Assembly: GCA_035510355.1 (NCBI GenBank)
Contig: DATKHF010000020.1
Span: forward strand, 1 to 38,423
DNA from: DATKHF01 sp035510355
Lineage (GTDB): Bacteria; Patescibacteriota; Saccharimonadia; Saccharimonadales; UBA4665
Reading direction: 5' to 3'
Length of the DNA: 38,423 nucleotides
Numbering within the stretch: the stretch's first letter is position 1; the number at the start of each line of letters is the position of its first letter. Both the position numbers and the translations under genes were made by a program. The notes below the pieces were generated by a model. The model searched no databases. It saw only the letters and a list, made by a program, of their open reading frames with translations, and was not told the DNA's origin. Positions 1 to 8,244 of this stretch are shown piece by piece.

Positions 1-869
1 CTATCAGCAAGCTCAACTTCAAAGGCTAGCCAGCGATCAGCAATGTTCTCAGCTTGACGATGAAGCTCAGCCTGGTTACAACGAAAGAGCGCCAGTTGTT
101 CCTGAAGCACTATTTGCGTTTCACTGTCAGCATAGGGTAACACCGCTTCCACCAAACTAATCACCCCTTCGGGTAAAGCTGTTTCCGGCAACTCAAGCTC
201 CTGGTGTAGTTTCATAACCGACAGCGCCGACGCTTCATCTTCTATATTGAATGCCTTGCCAAATATATTTCCGGGGTCACTGAGCATACGTACCCAAGCG
301 TCGAGTGGTATACCCCGCACCATCAGCGACTGCATGTATTTACCACGGGTGTTGCCGTATTCATCAATATCCAGCATGTGGATACGCAGCATGTCGTCAT
401 CAGCAAGATGCTCTTGTTTGGCAACGCTATATGGTGCATCCTTTCTAGTCATCTTTGGTGATAGAAAGACCTTTATAATGCCAGGCCGTAAGTTTTTATT
501 CACGTCGTCGGCCTCAGCAATTTCCACCTGGACACGTGCTACGGCCATAGGGTAGCGGTGAAACCGGTAACCACTCCTCGCTACATCTACGCCAGTTTGA
601 TCTAGCCACCAGAAATCACCATCGCGGTACTCTTGATGGGTTGTTGATACGGCGTGGGGTATGGCGGCTTCTTTGATTGCTGGCACTAAGTTTTGGCGAA
701 CGCCAATAAGTGTTGCGAGATCATGGCTGCCATCTGGCCGCCGCAGACGATCGAGATGATCAACCTCAGTCAGGTAATGCTCTATACCTACTCCCTGTAG
801 CTCAGGACTAGACAACCTAGATTGTGGTAGAGATAACTCGTGCACGCTCGCTCTTTTCTTCTCGAGCAA
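1..869 (-). CDS. Unrecognised conserved-looking protein, partial (C-terminus beyond left edge)
   Basis: A minus-strand frame stays open from 932 to the window edge, about 310 codons without a stop, with protein-like composition. I do not recognise the family and see no membrane segment or catalytic motif. The visible part is acidic and mixed alpha/beta in character, and includes the stretches EHYLTEVDHLDRLRRPDG and DDDMLRIHMLDIDEYGN. The start is unresolved. No ATG, GTG or TTG occurs in frame between 932 and 870; the first candidates are TTG at 869 and GTG at 845. Yet a good AGGAG lies at 899-895, and codons 932-870 already read like protein (for example KEFSDFKRLLEKK). An in-frame TAA at 933-935 separates this from a further upstream open segment. 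The gene may therefore be disrupted at its 5' end. It lies downstream of the LexA-type gene on the same strand. I am sure it is coding, but not of its start or function. Confidence 0.7.
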   Translation of the reverse strand, partial: MLEKKRASVHELSLPQSRLSSPELQGVGIEHYLTEVDHLDRLRRPDGSHDLATLIGVRQNLVPAIKEAAIPHAVSTTHQEYRDGDFWWLDQTGVDVARSGYRFHRYPMAVARVQVEIAEADDVNKNLRPGIIKVFLSPKMTRKDAPYSVAKQEHLADDDMLRIHMLDIDEYGNTRGKYMQSLMVRGIPLDAWVRMLSDPGNIFGKAFNIEDEASALSVMKLHQELELPETALPEGVISLVEAVLPYADSETQIVLQEQLALFRCNQAELHRQAENIADRWLAFEVELAD

Positions 870-932
870 GCGCTTAAAATCCGAAAACTCTTTGCTCCTG
901 CTCGGGAGACTTATTAGATAACCGTGTCTGGC

Positions 933-1040
933 TTATTCGATTGTTACGAACTTACAGTTGCGGCACAGCTCAGGAATTACACCTGATTCCGGTAATGTAT
1001 TGTTAAGTGCTTCTAGCATAGCACAAACGCTACGCACCAT
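933..1040 (-). CDS. Short ORF with CxxC motif, or detached N-terminus of the gene at 1-869
   Basis: An ATG at 1040 opens 35 codons ending in TAA at 933-935. The peptide ends with the CxxC-bearing segment ELCRNCKFVTIE, which resembles a zinc-knuckle tail. It is in exactly the same frame as the long gene that follows at once, and that gene lacks a normal start. The simplest reading is that this is the N-terminal part of the same protein, cut off by a nonsense codon or a sequencing error. A separate 35-residue protein is also possible, but there is no clear ribosome binding site. An ATG at 1088 in the same frame overlaps the LexA-type stop as TAATG, but a TAG follows at 1062-1064. An open stretch this short can occur by chance. 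Confidence 0.3.
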   Translation of the reverse strand: MVRSVCAMLEALNNTLPESGVIPELCRNCKFVTIE

Positions 1041-1087
1041 ATGTAGTATTATTTGCGCCAGCTATAACGCTAAAAAGTTCGTTTGCA

Positions 1088-1561
1088 TTAATCGCTCTCG
1101 GAGGCTTTCTTTAGGCTACTGAGCCGAGAGACAAAACTCTGGGCAGCGCCGTCCAGCCCTAGAACTTTTAGGGCCCCGACAAGCACGTAGAGGCGATCGA
1201 CGTCGGTGAGTGTATGGGCGCCGTTTTCGACTTCTTGGAAAAAATGCTCGACTTTTTCAACCAGCCACTTTTCTTCACCGGGTTTTACTTGGTTACTTTT
1301 AATGCTACTACTCGTTTCCCCGGGCTCAACAACTTCGAGTGAACGAGCGCTACGGTCACGTTTGCGTAAGTGCCCCCGCTTAATGAGGCTATTGACGTGG
1401 AGCGCGACGGTAGCCACCGAGTTGTAGTCCAGTCCGCTCATGATTTCGCGGTAACTCGGGCTGTAGCCATGCTCGGTAATGAACTCAGTAATATATTGCA
1501 GTAAATCGCGCTGTTTCATGGTTGGCCGAATGGAGCCGGCGGTTGTTTGCTTTTCGTTCAT
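1088..1561 (-). CDS. LexA-type winged-helix DNA-binding protein without peptidase domain
   Basis: This encodes 157 residues. Residues 15-78 match the LexA N-terminal winged helix-turn-helix: MKQRDLLQYITEFITEHGYS, then PSYREI, then a recognition-helix region, then a basic wing RKRDRSARSLEV. LexA normally continues into an S24 self-cleaving domain with a Ser-Lys dyad. Here there is only a linker and a helical tail of about 60 residues (EKWLVEKVEHFFQEVENG and onward) with no such motif, so RecA-stimulated autocleavage is not expected. I chose ATG 1561 because the frame further upstream overlaps the GtrA gene, which stops at 1593. It is the third gene of a minus-strand set with the Wzy-like and GtrA-like genes. 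It may regulate this locus or be an unrelated passenger; targets cannot be read from the sequence. Confidence 0.75.
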   Translation of the reverse strand: MNEKQTTAGSIRPTMKQRDLLQYITEFITEHGYSPSYREIMSGLDYNSVATVALHVNSLIKRGHLRKRDRSARSLEVVEPGETSSSIKSNQVKPGEEKWLVEKVEHFFQEVENGAHTLTDVDRLYVLVGALKVLGLDGAAQSFVSRLSSLKKASESD

Positions 1562-1592
1562 GCTTATTATTATGCCATAGTCTGGCAATCGG

Positions 1593-2042
1593 CTACTTGG
1601 AAACCTCGCTAAGCTTCTCGGGGAAAACCCAGTATTTGTACCACAGGAAACTCCAGAAGGTGAAGAATATTCCAGAAATGAAGAAGCCGATGTAGGGCGT
1701 AATGCCGATAGCTTTGAGTCCACCAATAATTGCATAATCCATGATGAAGCCGATGCTTTCTATAAATACGTAGCGCTTGGCATGCTTTATCTCACTCAAA
1801 TGTACTTGATCGGAAAAGGCCCAGAGACGCTGTACGAGATAATTGAGTGACCAACCGATAATGTCCGCCACAATTTTTGAAGGGAGCCAGTTCCAATGGA
1901 ACCCTGAGTAGCAAATGGCAAAGATGGCGTAGCCCACCCAAAAGTACAAACTGCCTCCGACTAAATACTTGGCAAATTGGGTTGCTTGTTTTTGGCGTTT
2001 CTCGGAACGAGGAAACAGCCATAGAATTATGAAGGTCAGCAT
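1593..2042 (-). CDS. GtrA-like small membrane protein
   Basis: This encodes 149 residues with about four hydrophobic segments, matching the size and layout of the GtrA/DPMS family. After a short basic N-terminus come the first helix pair (YLVGGSLYFWVGYAIFAICY) and a second pair (IGFIMDYAIIGGLKAIGI, ISGIFFTFWSFLWYKYWVF), ending in the aromatic-basic W-x-F-P element common in the family. GtrA proteins are thought to translocate polyprenyl-phosphate-linked sugars or to support glycan modification. The start codon directly follows the stop of the Wzy-like gene (TAA then ATG), so the two are translationally linked. It is one of two GtrA-type genes in the window. The family is fairly certain; the transported substrate is unknown. 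Confidence 0.8.
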   Translation of the reverse strand: MLTFIILWLFPRSEKRQKQATQFAKYLVGGSLYFWVGYAIFAICYSGFHWNWLPSKIVADIIGWSLNYLVQRLWAFSDQVHLSEIKHAKRYVFIESIGFIMDYAIIGGLKAIGITPYIGFFISGIFFTFWSFLWYKYWVFPEKLSEVSK

Positions 2043-3371
2043 TTAGTGCTTCTCCGCAGTCTTGGCTGTAGATATTACCTGGGCCCATATAATTCCGGCT
2101 AGCCCCCACCACAGATAGCTTATGGTATCGTCCGTCCAGACCTGCGAAACTAAGCCTACAACTGACAGACCAATAAGACTGGCGAAGAGGGCGAGCGCCA
2201 ATGGGTTACTGCGCAGCTGCCAAAGGGCCAGCGCCATTAGGACCGTTATCAATATGAAAAGTATGAGTCCGAGCCAGCCAACTTCTTGGCCGATTTGAAC
2301 GAAATAGTTTTCGGGAATTCGGGCCGGTCGGTCGTGATTATAGACTGAGGCTGGCCCAGCCGATCCCGGTCCGCGGCCAAGGGGATCATGTTCAATGTCG
2401 TGTAGCCCTTGCACCAGCGCACTGCTATGGTTTTCATCAGAAGTAGTAGCTACGGTATGCGGACTGGTGTGAAAGACAACATTTTCAAGGCGTGTGTTAT
2501 GCCGTAGCGCCAGATATGCACTACCCCCAATTACGATGATGACCGCCAGACTAATAGCGGTCAGCTGTTTGGCGCGAGTAGACTTAATGGTGGCTGCCAA
2601 AGTACAGATGCCAGCTAGAACAACCCCAATCCAGGCACCACGAGAATACGTGAAGTAGAGAGCCACCAGTGTTGCCAGACCACCACATCCATAGATTAAC
2701 TTATTGCGGTTGTTCTTAGCCTTAATGAGTAATACACCAAGTATGGAAATAACAAACAGCAGGTATGCACCGAGAGGATTAGCACCACGCAAAGTAGATT
2801 GGATTCGGTAGTAGTGAGCATTACTGTTTACTGTTTCAATGGCCGGAATGGTCGACAGTCCGTAACCAAAGTGCTGCAGCACGTCATGAGGAAGCACAAA
2901 GGCTTGCAACAGCCCAAAGACTACCACAACCAAGGCAGGAATAAGGACAATCGGCCGCCAGTGCCGCCTTAGCCAGTCGTCGCGAGCTGCAATGACAGCA
3001 CAAAGAACAAAGAAGAACAGAAAACGGGTATCGTCTAACAGGCCATAGGCTACGGCTTCAGCCGACACCTGGTGATGCGTGAATGAGGTAAAGCCGAGGA
3101 ATAGTTCGAGTAGCAGATACAAACCAATGATCCAGATGAGCCGCTGTTCACCCAGCCGGGTACGCAAAGCTTTATCCCGAGCCAGCAAAACTACAGCAAT
3201 AAGCCCCATAATAGCCAGCAGATACTCTTTCCAGAGACGCAGTGCCGTGTAATGACCGACTTGACTCGCCAACCAGACGCTCAGAAAGGCGTGAAACGGC
3301 AGTAGAACTAAGATCACGGCAATCGTGAGACTTATAATGCGGGTTAATTTGGCAGTAAATGACTGGTTCAT
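2043..3371 (-). CDS. O-antigen polymerase/ligase family membrane protein (Wzy_C type)
   Basis: This encodes 442 residues with roughly 10-12 transmembrane segments. A large soluble loop lies near residues 300-360, between a hydrophobic N-terminal two-thirds and the last helices. The loop carries the typical Wzy_C signature: a segment with HDIEHDPLGRGPGSAG followed by PENYFVQIGQEVGWLGL. This family includes O-antigen ligases (WaaL), Wzy polymerases and protein O-glycan ligases, which use polyprenyl-diphosphate-linked glycan on the outer face of the membrane. Sequence alone does not separate ligase from polymerase. It is the first gene of the minus-strand operon with GtrA and the LexA-type protein, diverging from the initiating transferase over 46 bases. 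With an ABC exporter also present, a ligase role is slightly favoured. Confidence 0.85.
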   Translation of the reverse strand: MNQSFTAKLTRIISLTIAVILVLLPFHAFLSVWLASQVGHYTALRLWKEYLLAIMGLIAVVLLARDKALRTRLGEQRLIWIIGLYLLLELFLGFTSFTHHQVSAEAVAYGLLDDTRFLFFFVLCAVIAARDDWLRRHWRPIVLIPALVVVVFGLLQAFVLPHDVLQHFGYGLSTIPAIETVNSNAHYYRIQSTLRGANPLGAYLLFVISILGVLLIKAKNNRNKLIYGCGGLATLVALYFTYSRGAWIGVVLAGICTLAATIKSTRAKQLTAISLAVIIVIGGSAYLALRHNTRLENVVFHTSPHTVATTSDENHSSALVQGLHDIEHDPLGRGPGSAGPASVYNHDRPARIPENYFVQIGQEVGWLGLILFILITVLMALALWQLRSNPLALALFASLIGLSVVGLVSQVWTDDTISYLWWGLAGIIWAQVISTAKTAEKH

Positions 3372-3387
3372 AAGTGGTACAATCTTA

Positions 3388-3393
3388 ATTATA
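3388..3393 (-). promoter_or_regulatory. Candidate -10 box (TATAAT) for the Wzy-like operon
   Basis: A perfect TATAAT lies on the minus strand 16 bases upstream of the ATG at 3371, inside the 46-base space between divergent genes. No convincing -35 is seen. On the plus strand the same spacer holds TACAAT at 3378-3383, a possible -10 for the PGT gene. The two promoters would overlap. Confidence 0.4.
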
Positions 3394-3417
3394 AGGAAAT
3401 CTGCTTAAAAAACCTTT

Positions 3418-4845
3418 ATGAAAAATAATGCTTCGGTTATTTACAACTTATTTTTAGTCGTCGGCGATTTTCTGTCACTGATTCTGGCCTTCGTTGGTGC
3501 GTACCTGTTACGAGGTAGATTAAGCAGTGCGCCGGTCGCCTATCCCATTCATTCTAAAGAGTACTTGCTGGTATTTTTGAGTATTTTGCCTTTTTGGATT
3601 ATTATCTTCGGCTTGCTCGGCCTGTATAAGCACCAGATTTATGAGCGGCGATACAATGAGCTCGGCCGACTGCTTATGGGTTCTTTCATGGGTTTACTGT
3701 TCGTTATCTTTTGGAACTTTGTGTCAGTCAACCCGATTTTTCCGGCCAAATTGGTACCAATCTATGGCTTCATATTAGCTTTTGTGTTGCTGGTAATTTT
3801 CCGAAACTTGGCACGCTTTACACGTACCAAACTGTTTGCCTATAAGGTGGGCCTGAATCATGTCTTAATTGTCGGCAACACTGCCATGACTCACGAACTG
3901 GTTGAATCACTGCACGATAGCAGTAGGTCTGGTTACAAGATCGTGGCTGTAGTTGGCGGTCAGAAGGCTTCCAGTGACAATCAACGGGTTCGGTTGTTTC
4001 CCTCGTTTCAAGAAGCTCTGGCTCACGAACATGTGCCCATCCATACAATTATTCAAACCGAACTCTATGCCGATGAGTCGCAGAACCGCGAGATTTTAGA
4101 ATTTGCCCAGACTGAGCATATTGCATACCGTTTTGTACCGGGTAATACCGAACTGTTTGTGGGCAACATAGAGGTTGAGCTATTTCGTAATTCTCTGCCG
4201 GTGATTGCGGTTCATCAAACTGCCCTCATTGGCTGGGGCCGGATTGTAAAAAGGTTGTTTGACATACTCGTTGGTGGTATCTTACTTGTTATTGCTTCAC
4301 CATTCATGGTACTTATTGCCATAGCTGAGTTATTAAGCGGTAGCCACTCGGTATTTTTCCGGCAGGCTCGTCTCACGCGTTTTAACTATGAATTTCGAGT
4401 GTTCAAGTTCCGCTCGCAATATAAACGTTATGACGGCACCACTCCGGAAGAGGCTTTTGAGCGTATGGGCAAACCCGAGCTTACCAGGCAATACCGAGAA
4501 AACGGAGACTTTTTAGTAGATGACCCCCGCATTACGCCACTTGGCCGATTTTTACGAAGAACGAGCCTCGATGAGTTGCCGCAACTGTTTAACGTTGTTA
4601 AAGGCGACGTAAGCTTAGTTGGTCCACGGCCATTAATCCGCCAGGAGTTATCAGTCTATGAAAAACGTCATACTATATTAAGTGTCAAATCAGGTCTCAC
4701 CGGTCTAGCCCAAGTTTCGGGACGGAAGAACATTAGTTTCGAGGAACGACGTAAGCTGGACCTGTATTACGTACAGAACTGGACGTTTTGGCTTGATCTG
4801 ATTATTCTCATCAAGACTATCCGCGTGATCCTAGAAGGTTCGTGA
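3418..4845 (+). CDS. Exopolysaccharide initiating polyprenyl glycosylphosphotransferase
   Basis: This encodes 475 residues and transfers a sugar-1-phosphate from a nucleotide sugar to undecaprenyl phosphate, starting a lipid-linked glycan at the cytoplasmic face. The N-terminal half has about four membrane helices (residues 8-32, 48-70, 86-103, 113-130). A CoA-binding-like central domain follows (145-265). The C-terminal bacterial sugar transferase domain (277-475) has the re-entrant hydrophobic segment near 281-305, FKFRS at 329-333, DPRITPLGRFLRRTSLDELP (369-388) with the Asp-Glu pair, and GDVSLVGPRPL (396-406). This is the full WbaP/EpsE-like architecture. Its sugar is unknown. The following GT4 starts 11 bases later and probably adds the second sugar. 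Confidence 0.92.
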   Translation: MKNNASVIYNLFLVVGDFLSLILAFVGAYLLRGRLSSAPVAYPIHSKEYLLVFLSILPFWIIIFGLLGLYKHQIYERRYNELGRLLMGSFMGLLFVIFWNFVSVNPIFPAKLVPIYGFILAFVLLVIFRNLARFTRTKLFAYKVGLNHVLIVGNTAMTHELVESLHDSSRSGYKIVAVVGGQKASSDNQRVRLFPSFQEALAHEHVPIHTIIQTELYADESQNREILEFAQTEHIAYRFVPGNTELFVGNIEVELFRNSLPVIAVHQTALIGWGRIVKRLFDILVGGILLVIASPFMVLIAIAELLSGSHSVFFRQARLTRFNYEFRVFKFRSQYKRYDGTTPEEAFERMGKPELTRQYRENGDFLVDDPRITPLGRFLRRTSLDELPQLFNVVKGDVSLVGPRPLIRQELSVYEKRHTILSVKSGLTGLAQVSGRKNISFEERRKLDLYYVQNWTFWLDLIILIKTIRVILEGS

Positions 4846-4856
4846 GGAGGACTTTC

Positions 4857-5969
4857 ATGAAAGATCTCTCTACGCTTAGAGTAGCCATCGTGCATGATTG
4901 GCTCATCGGCGGTGGCGCCGAGCAAGTAGTGCTGGAGCTGCACCGAATGTTTCCAGAGGCTCCGATTTATACCTCCTACGCCACCAAGACCTGGCAAGCT
5001 ACCTTAGACGGCAAAGTGATTACTGGCTACTTGCAGTATTGGCCGTTTTCCAAGCTTCGCAAATTTCTACCCGTTCTGCGCGGCTGGTGGTTTAGTCATT
5101 TAGATTTTACGGGATACGACCTGGTCATCAGCAGTTCGGGTAATGGTGAGGCTAAAGGCGTGCGGGTGCCTTCGGGTACCGTTCACGTCTGCTACTGTCA
5201 TACTCCGACTCACTATTACTGGCGACACTACGATCAGTACCTAAAGTTTCCGGGCTTTGGCGCCATGGATCCGCTGGCTCGCCTCGGTCTCAGGTTACTG
5301 GTTGGGCCGCTGCGCCGCCGTGACTACACCTACGCCCAACGTCCTGATTACTTTATTGCCAACTCTACGCATATTCAGAACGACATCAAAACGTATTACG
5401 GACGAGACGCCGTGGTCATTCACCCACCCGTGGACGTTGCCCGCTTTCGTGCCGCCGCCACTAACCCGACAAGGTCAGGTTGTGTGACTATGGGCCGTCA
5501 GGCGCCGTATAAGCGCACCAATCTTATTGTGGCGGCCTGTAATCAACTTAGCTTGCCACTCAAAGTCATCGGCCGGGGGCCTGACCATCAGCAGCTGGTA
5601 GCTATGGCCGGAGCACACACCACATTTCTCGTGGACGTTTCTGATGAGGCTATGCCAGCCCAGCTAGCCAGTGCCGAGGTTTTTTTGTTTGCAGCACATG
5701 AGGACTTTGGTATTGCACCAGTCGAAGCCTTAGCTGCTGGTACACCGGTTATTGCCTATAAAGCTGGTGGTGCGCTGGATTATATCGAGCCTGGGAAGAC
5801 CGGGTTATTCTTTGATGAGCAAACTGAGGACAGTCTTGCGGCAGCACTGAAAACTTTTTCTCCGTCAGCTTTTGACCGCGCAGCAATCAGTAGATCGAGC
5901 GAACAATTTTCCGCTCGAGCCTTTCAAGAGAAATTAAAAGACTTTCTCACTTCCCTACCAGATAAATAA
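4857..5969 (+). CDS. GT4 family glycosyltransferase (WbaZ-like)
   Basis: This encodes 370 residues with a GT-B fold retaining glycosyltransferase layout. The N-terminal domain opens with VAIVHDWLIGGGAEQVVLEL (9-28), then has YCHTPTHYYW (113-122), a feature of WbaZ-type mannosyltransferase relatives. The C-terminal nucleotide-sugar site has the E-x7-E motif in HEDFGIAPVEALAAGTPV (281-298; Glu282 and Glu290). I chose ATG 4857 because GAGGAGG at 4844-4850 lies six bases upstream; a GTG at 4842 precedes this ribosome site and is unlikely. It follows the initiating PGT closely, so it is probably an early step of chain assembly. A GDP-mannose donor is likely by family, not proven. Confidence 0.9.
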   Translation: MKDLSTLRVAIVHDWLIGGGAEQVVLELHRMFPEAPIYTSYATKTWQATLDGKVITGYLQYWPFSKLRKFLPVLRGWWFSHLDFTGYDLVISSSGNGEAKGVRVPSGTVHVCYCHTPTHYYWRHYDQYLKFPGFGAMDPLARLGLRLLVGPLRRRDYTYAQRPDYFIANSTHIQNDIKTYYGRDAVVIHPPVDVARFRAAATNPTRSGCVTMGRQAPYKRTNLIVAACNQLSLPLKVIGRGPDHQQLVAMAGAHTTFLVDVSDEAMPAQLASAEVFLFAAHEDFGIAPVEALAAGTPVIAYKAGGALDYIEPGKTGLFFDEQTEDSLAAALKTFSPSAFDRAAISRSSEQFSARAFQEKLKDFLTSLPDK

Positions 5970-5977
5970 CCATAACC

Positions 5978-7303
5978 TTAGGCTTCGATCTTGACAATCT
6001 GCCGGCCCAGGCTTTCGTAATATATTCCGTTGCCCTTGAGCTGTTCGAGTTCGTACAAATTACGACCATCGAAGATGACTGGAGTTTTCAGTTTCTGTTT
6101 TATAGCCACAAAGTTTGGTGCCTTGTAGACTGCCCAGTCCGTGACAATAAGTAAGGCATCAGCTCCTATAAGTGCCTCGTACTGATCACCAAAGAACGTA
6201 ACGTTTGACTGGTCTTTGAAATATTTTTTGGCATTAGCCAGGGCTTTTGGATCAGTCGCTTGAACTTTGGCGCCGGCTTTTAGCAGCTCGTTAATAATGG
6301 TCAGCGCAGGAGCTTCACGGATATCATCAGTGTCTGGTTTAAAAGCAATGCCCCAGACTGTAAAAGTTTTGCCAGTGAGGCCATCCTTGAAATAGCGCTT
6401 GACCTTTTCTGGCAGTACTAGTTTTTGCTGAGTATTAATATTGCGCACCGCAGCCATTAAGCGGAAATCGTAGTTCACGTCCCTGGCAATGCGCTCGAGC
6501 GCGAGGGCATCTTTTGGAAAACAACTACCGCCAAAACCAGGTCCGGGACGCAAGAACTTTTCTCCAATACGATCATCGACACCAATTGCCAGGCGGACTT
6601 TTTCAACGTCAGCCCCAACGCGTTCGCTGACGTTAGCGATTTCGTTCATAAAGCTAACTTTCATAGCTAGAAAGGCATTGGCAGTATATTTCGCCATTTC
6701 AGCAGACTTCTCGTCCATGAAAAGGATTGGCGTACCACCGTGCGTAAAGGGATCATAGAGCTCACCCATAACTTGCTGAGCTTTCTTGGAGCTGGTGCCA
6801 ATCAGAATGCGGTCGGGCTCCATAAAGTCAGCGATCGCCAAGCCCTCACGCAGAAACTCCGGGTTAGCAACCACATCAAATGCTACCGATGCATTCTTTT
6901 GAATTAGTTCGCGGACTTTACTAGCAGTACCAACTGGCACAGTGCTTTTATCGACGATGACGCTATATTGCCTAAGGTGCTCGCCGAGTTGTTCAGCAAC
7001 CTCGTTTATATAGTGTAAGTCAGCTGAGTCGTCTTCACCGGGCGGTGTCGGCAGACATAAAAAGATGACCTCTGTGTCTGCGATACCAACCGCCAAGTCA
7101 GTTGTGAAGCTCAGGCGTCCCTCGCTATTGTTACGCGTAACCAGCTCACCGAGGCCTGGTTCATAAATCGGTATATTACCAGCTTGGAGTTGTTTTACTT
7201 TGTCGGCATCAATGTCGACACACGTGACCATGTTACCGTGTTCAGCAAAACAGGCACCGGTAACCAGTCCAACATAGCCAGTTCCAATAATGGCTAGTTT
7301 CAT
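5978..7303 (-). CDS. ugd: UDP-glucose 6-dehydrogenase
   Basis: This encodes 441 residues and oxidises UDP-glucose twice with NAD to UDP-glucuronate. The N-terminal Rossmann motif is GTGYVGLVTGACFAEHG (7-23). PTPPGEDDSADL (86-97) and VDKSTVPVGT (118-126) are characteristic. The middle domain has EMAKYTANAFLAMKVSF with the Lys and Asn of the active site, then GPGFGGSCFPKD (254-265) with the catalytic thiohemiacetal Cys261. The C-terminal UDP-binding domain contains GIAFKPDTDDIREAP. I chose ATG 7303 because AAGGAAG lies just upstream and the Rossmann motif then begins at residue 7; a longer frame to 7357 has no support. It converges on the GT4 with only 8 bases between. No galU is in the window. 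Confidence 0.95.
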   Translation of the reverse strand: MKLAIIGTGYVGLVTGACFAEHGNMVTCVDIDADKVKQLQAGNIPIYEPGLGELVTRNNSEGRLSFTTDLAVGIADTEVIFLCLPTPPGEDDSADLHYINEVAEQLGEHLRQYSVIVDKSTVPVGTASKVRELIQKNASVAFDVVANPEFLREGLAIADFMEPDRILIGTSSKKAQQVMGELYDPFTHGGTPILFMDEKSAEMAKYTANAFLAMKVSFMNEIANVSERVGADVEKVRLAIGVDDRIGEKFLRPGPGFGGSCFPKDALALERIARDVNYDFRLMAAVRNINTQQKLVLPEKVKRYFKDGLTGKTFTVWGIAFKPDTDDIREAPALTIINELLKAGAKVQATDPKALANAKKYFKDQSNVTFFGDQYEALIGADALLIVTDWAVYKAPNFVAIKQKLKTPVIFDGRNLYELEQLKGNGIYYESLGRQIVKIEA

Positions 7304-7426
7304 TCGCTTCCTTTCTGACTCATTAAGACAGATTACTATATTAGGTAACCGTCTCAAAGGATAAGGACAACGTTACTTGCTTAATTACCAGCTAATCTAC
7401 AAGCGGCATATAGATACATAAGACTG

Positions 7427-7456
7427 TTTAGCATTCCCGACCATATCGACTATAAT
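7427..7456 (+). promoter_or_regulatory. Candidate promoter of the CmcI-like methyltransferase gene
   Basis: A perfect TATAAT at 7451-7456 is preceded by TTTAGC at 7427-7432 with 18 bases between, giving a leader of about 48 bases before the ATG at 7511. The -35 match is weak. The rest of the space from 7304 to 7510 is AT-rich and holds no other feature I can support. Confidence 0.45.
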
Positions 7457-7510
7457 TCTCTACAGCGAACTGTGCGCATAGCTATTAACTGCACTGCGAG
7501 GAGTAAAAAA

Positions 7511-8212
7511 ATGGCAAAAAGTCTTGTTCAATACTTTGAGAAGAATGACAAAGAACTCATTCATAAGTGGATGCATTACTTTGAGATTTATGAGCATCAC
7601 TTTAGCAAATATAGGAACAAGAAGGTTACCATTCTAGAGTTTGGCGTGTACCATGGCGGGTCGTTACACATGTGGCGTGATTATTTCGGCAGAAAGGCTC
7701 AGATTTATGGGGTAGACATTAATCCTATCTGTAAAAAGTTTGAGGATAAGCAGACTAAAATATTCATTGGCGATCAAGAAGACCGGTCATTTCTAAAGAA
7801 GGTTGCTAAGAAGATTGGACCAATAGATGTAGTTATTGAAGACGGCGGTCACACTATGGGTCAACAGATTGCCACTTTTGAAGAAATATATCCGCACATC
7901 GTAAGTGGTGGTGTATTTCTGATTGAAGATTTGCATACCAGCTACTGGCGGGATTATGGTGGTGGCTATAAAAAACAGGGCACATTTATAGAATACGCCA
8001 AAGATAAGATCGACCAACTAAACGCCTGGCATTCGAAGGATCCTGAAAGCTTTTACGTAGATGACTTTACCAAAACTACCCACAGCATACATGCTTATGA
8101 CAGTATCATTGCGTTTGAGAAGCGGGATATCAGTCAGCCTCATCATAGAATGACTGGTAAGCCATCCTTTGATGACCCTGACATATTTGAGGGAGAACGG
8201 GCAGGCTTTTAA
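7511..8212 (+). CDS. Class I SAM-dependent methyltransferase (CmcI/TylF-like)
   Basis: This encodes 233 residues. Motif I is LEFGVYHGGSLHMW (42-55), an acidic residue follows at VDIN (68-71), and DGGHTMGQQ (111-119) and EDLHTSYW (139-146) match the CmcI / macrocin O-methyltransferase-like group. Members O-methylate sugars or are often misnamed cephalosporin hydroxylases, so a sugar O-methyltransferase is likely here. I chose ATG 7511 because GAGGAG at 7498-7503 sits seven bases upstream; a GTG at 7472 in the same frame has no ribosome site. It stands alone between minus-strand genes and has its own candidate promoter. Substrate unknown. Confidence 0.8.
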   Translation: MAKSLVQYFEKNDKELIHKWMHYFEIYEHHFSKYRNKKVTILEFGVYHGGSLHMWRDYFGRKAQIYGVDINPICKKFEDKQTKIFIGDQEDRSFLKKVAKKIGPIDVVIEDGGHTMGQQIATFEEIYPHIVSGGVFLIEDLHTSYWRDYGGGYKKQGTFIEYAKDKIDQLNAWHSKDPESFYVDDFTKTTHSIHAYDSIIAFEKRDISQPHHRMTGKPSFDDPDIFEGERAGF

Positions 8213-8244
8213 TATGGCGGGCAACCTCGATTAAAGCCGGTTGG

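Noticed and set aside
7472..7510. In-frame GTG start upstream of the CmcI-like methyltransferase, whose 13 codons (RIAINCTARSKK) faintly resemble a GT4 N-terminus
   Set aside because: No ribosome site before the GTG, whereas GAGGAG sits ideally before ATG 7511; the GT4-like resemblance is too short to call a remnant.
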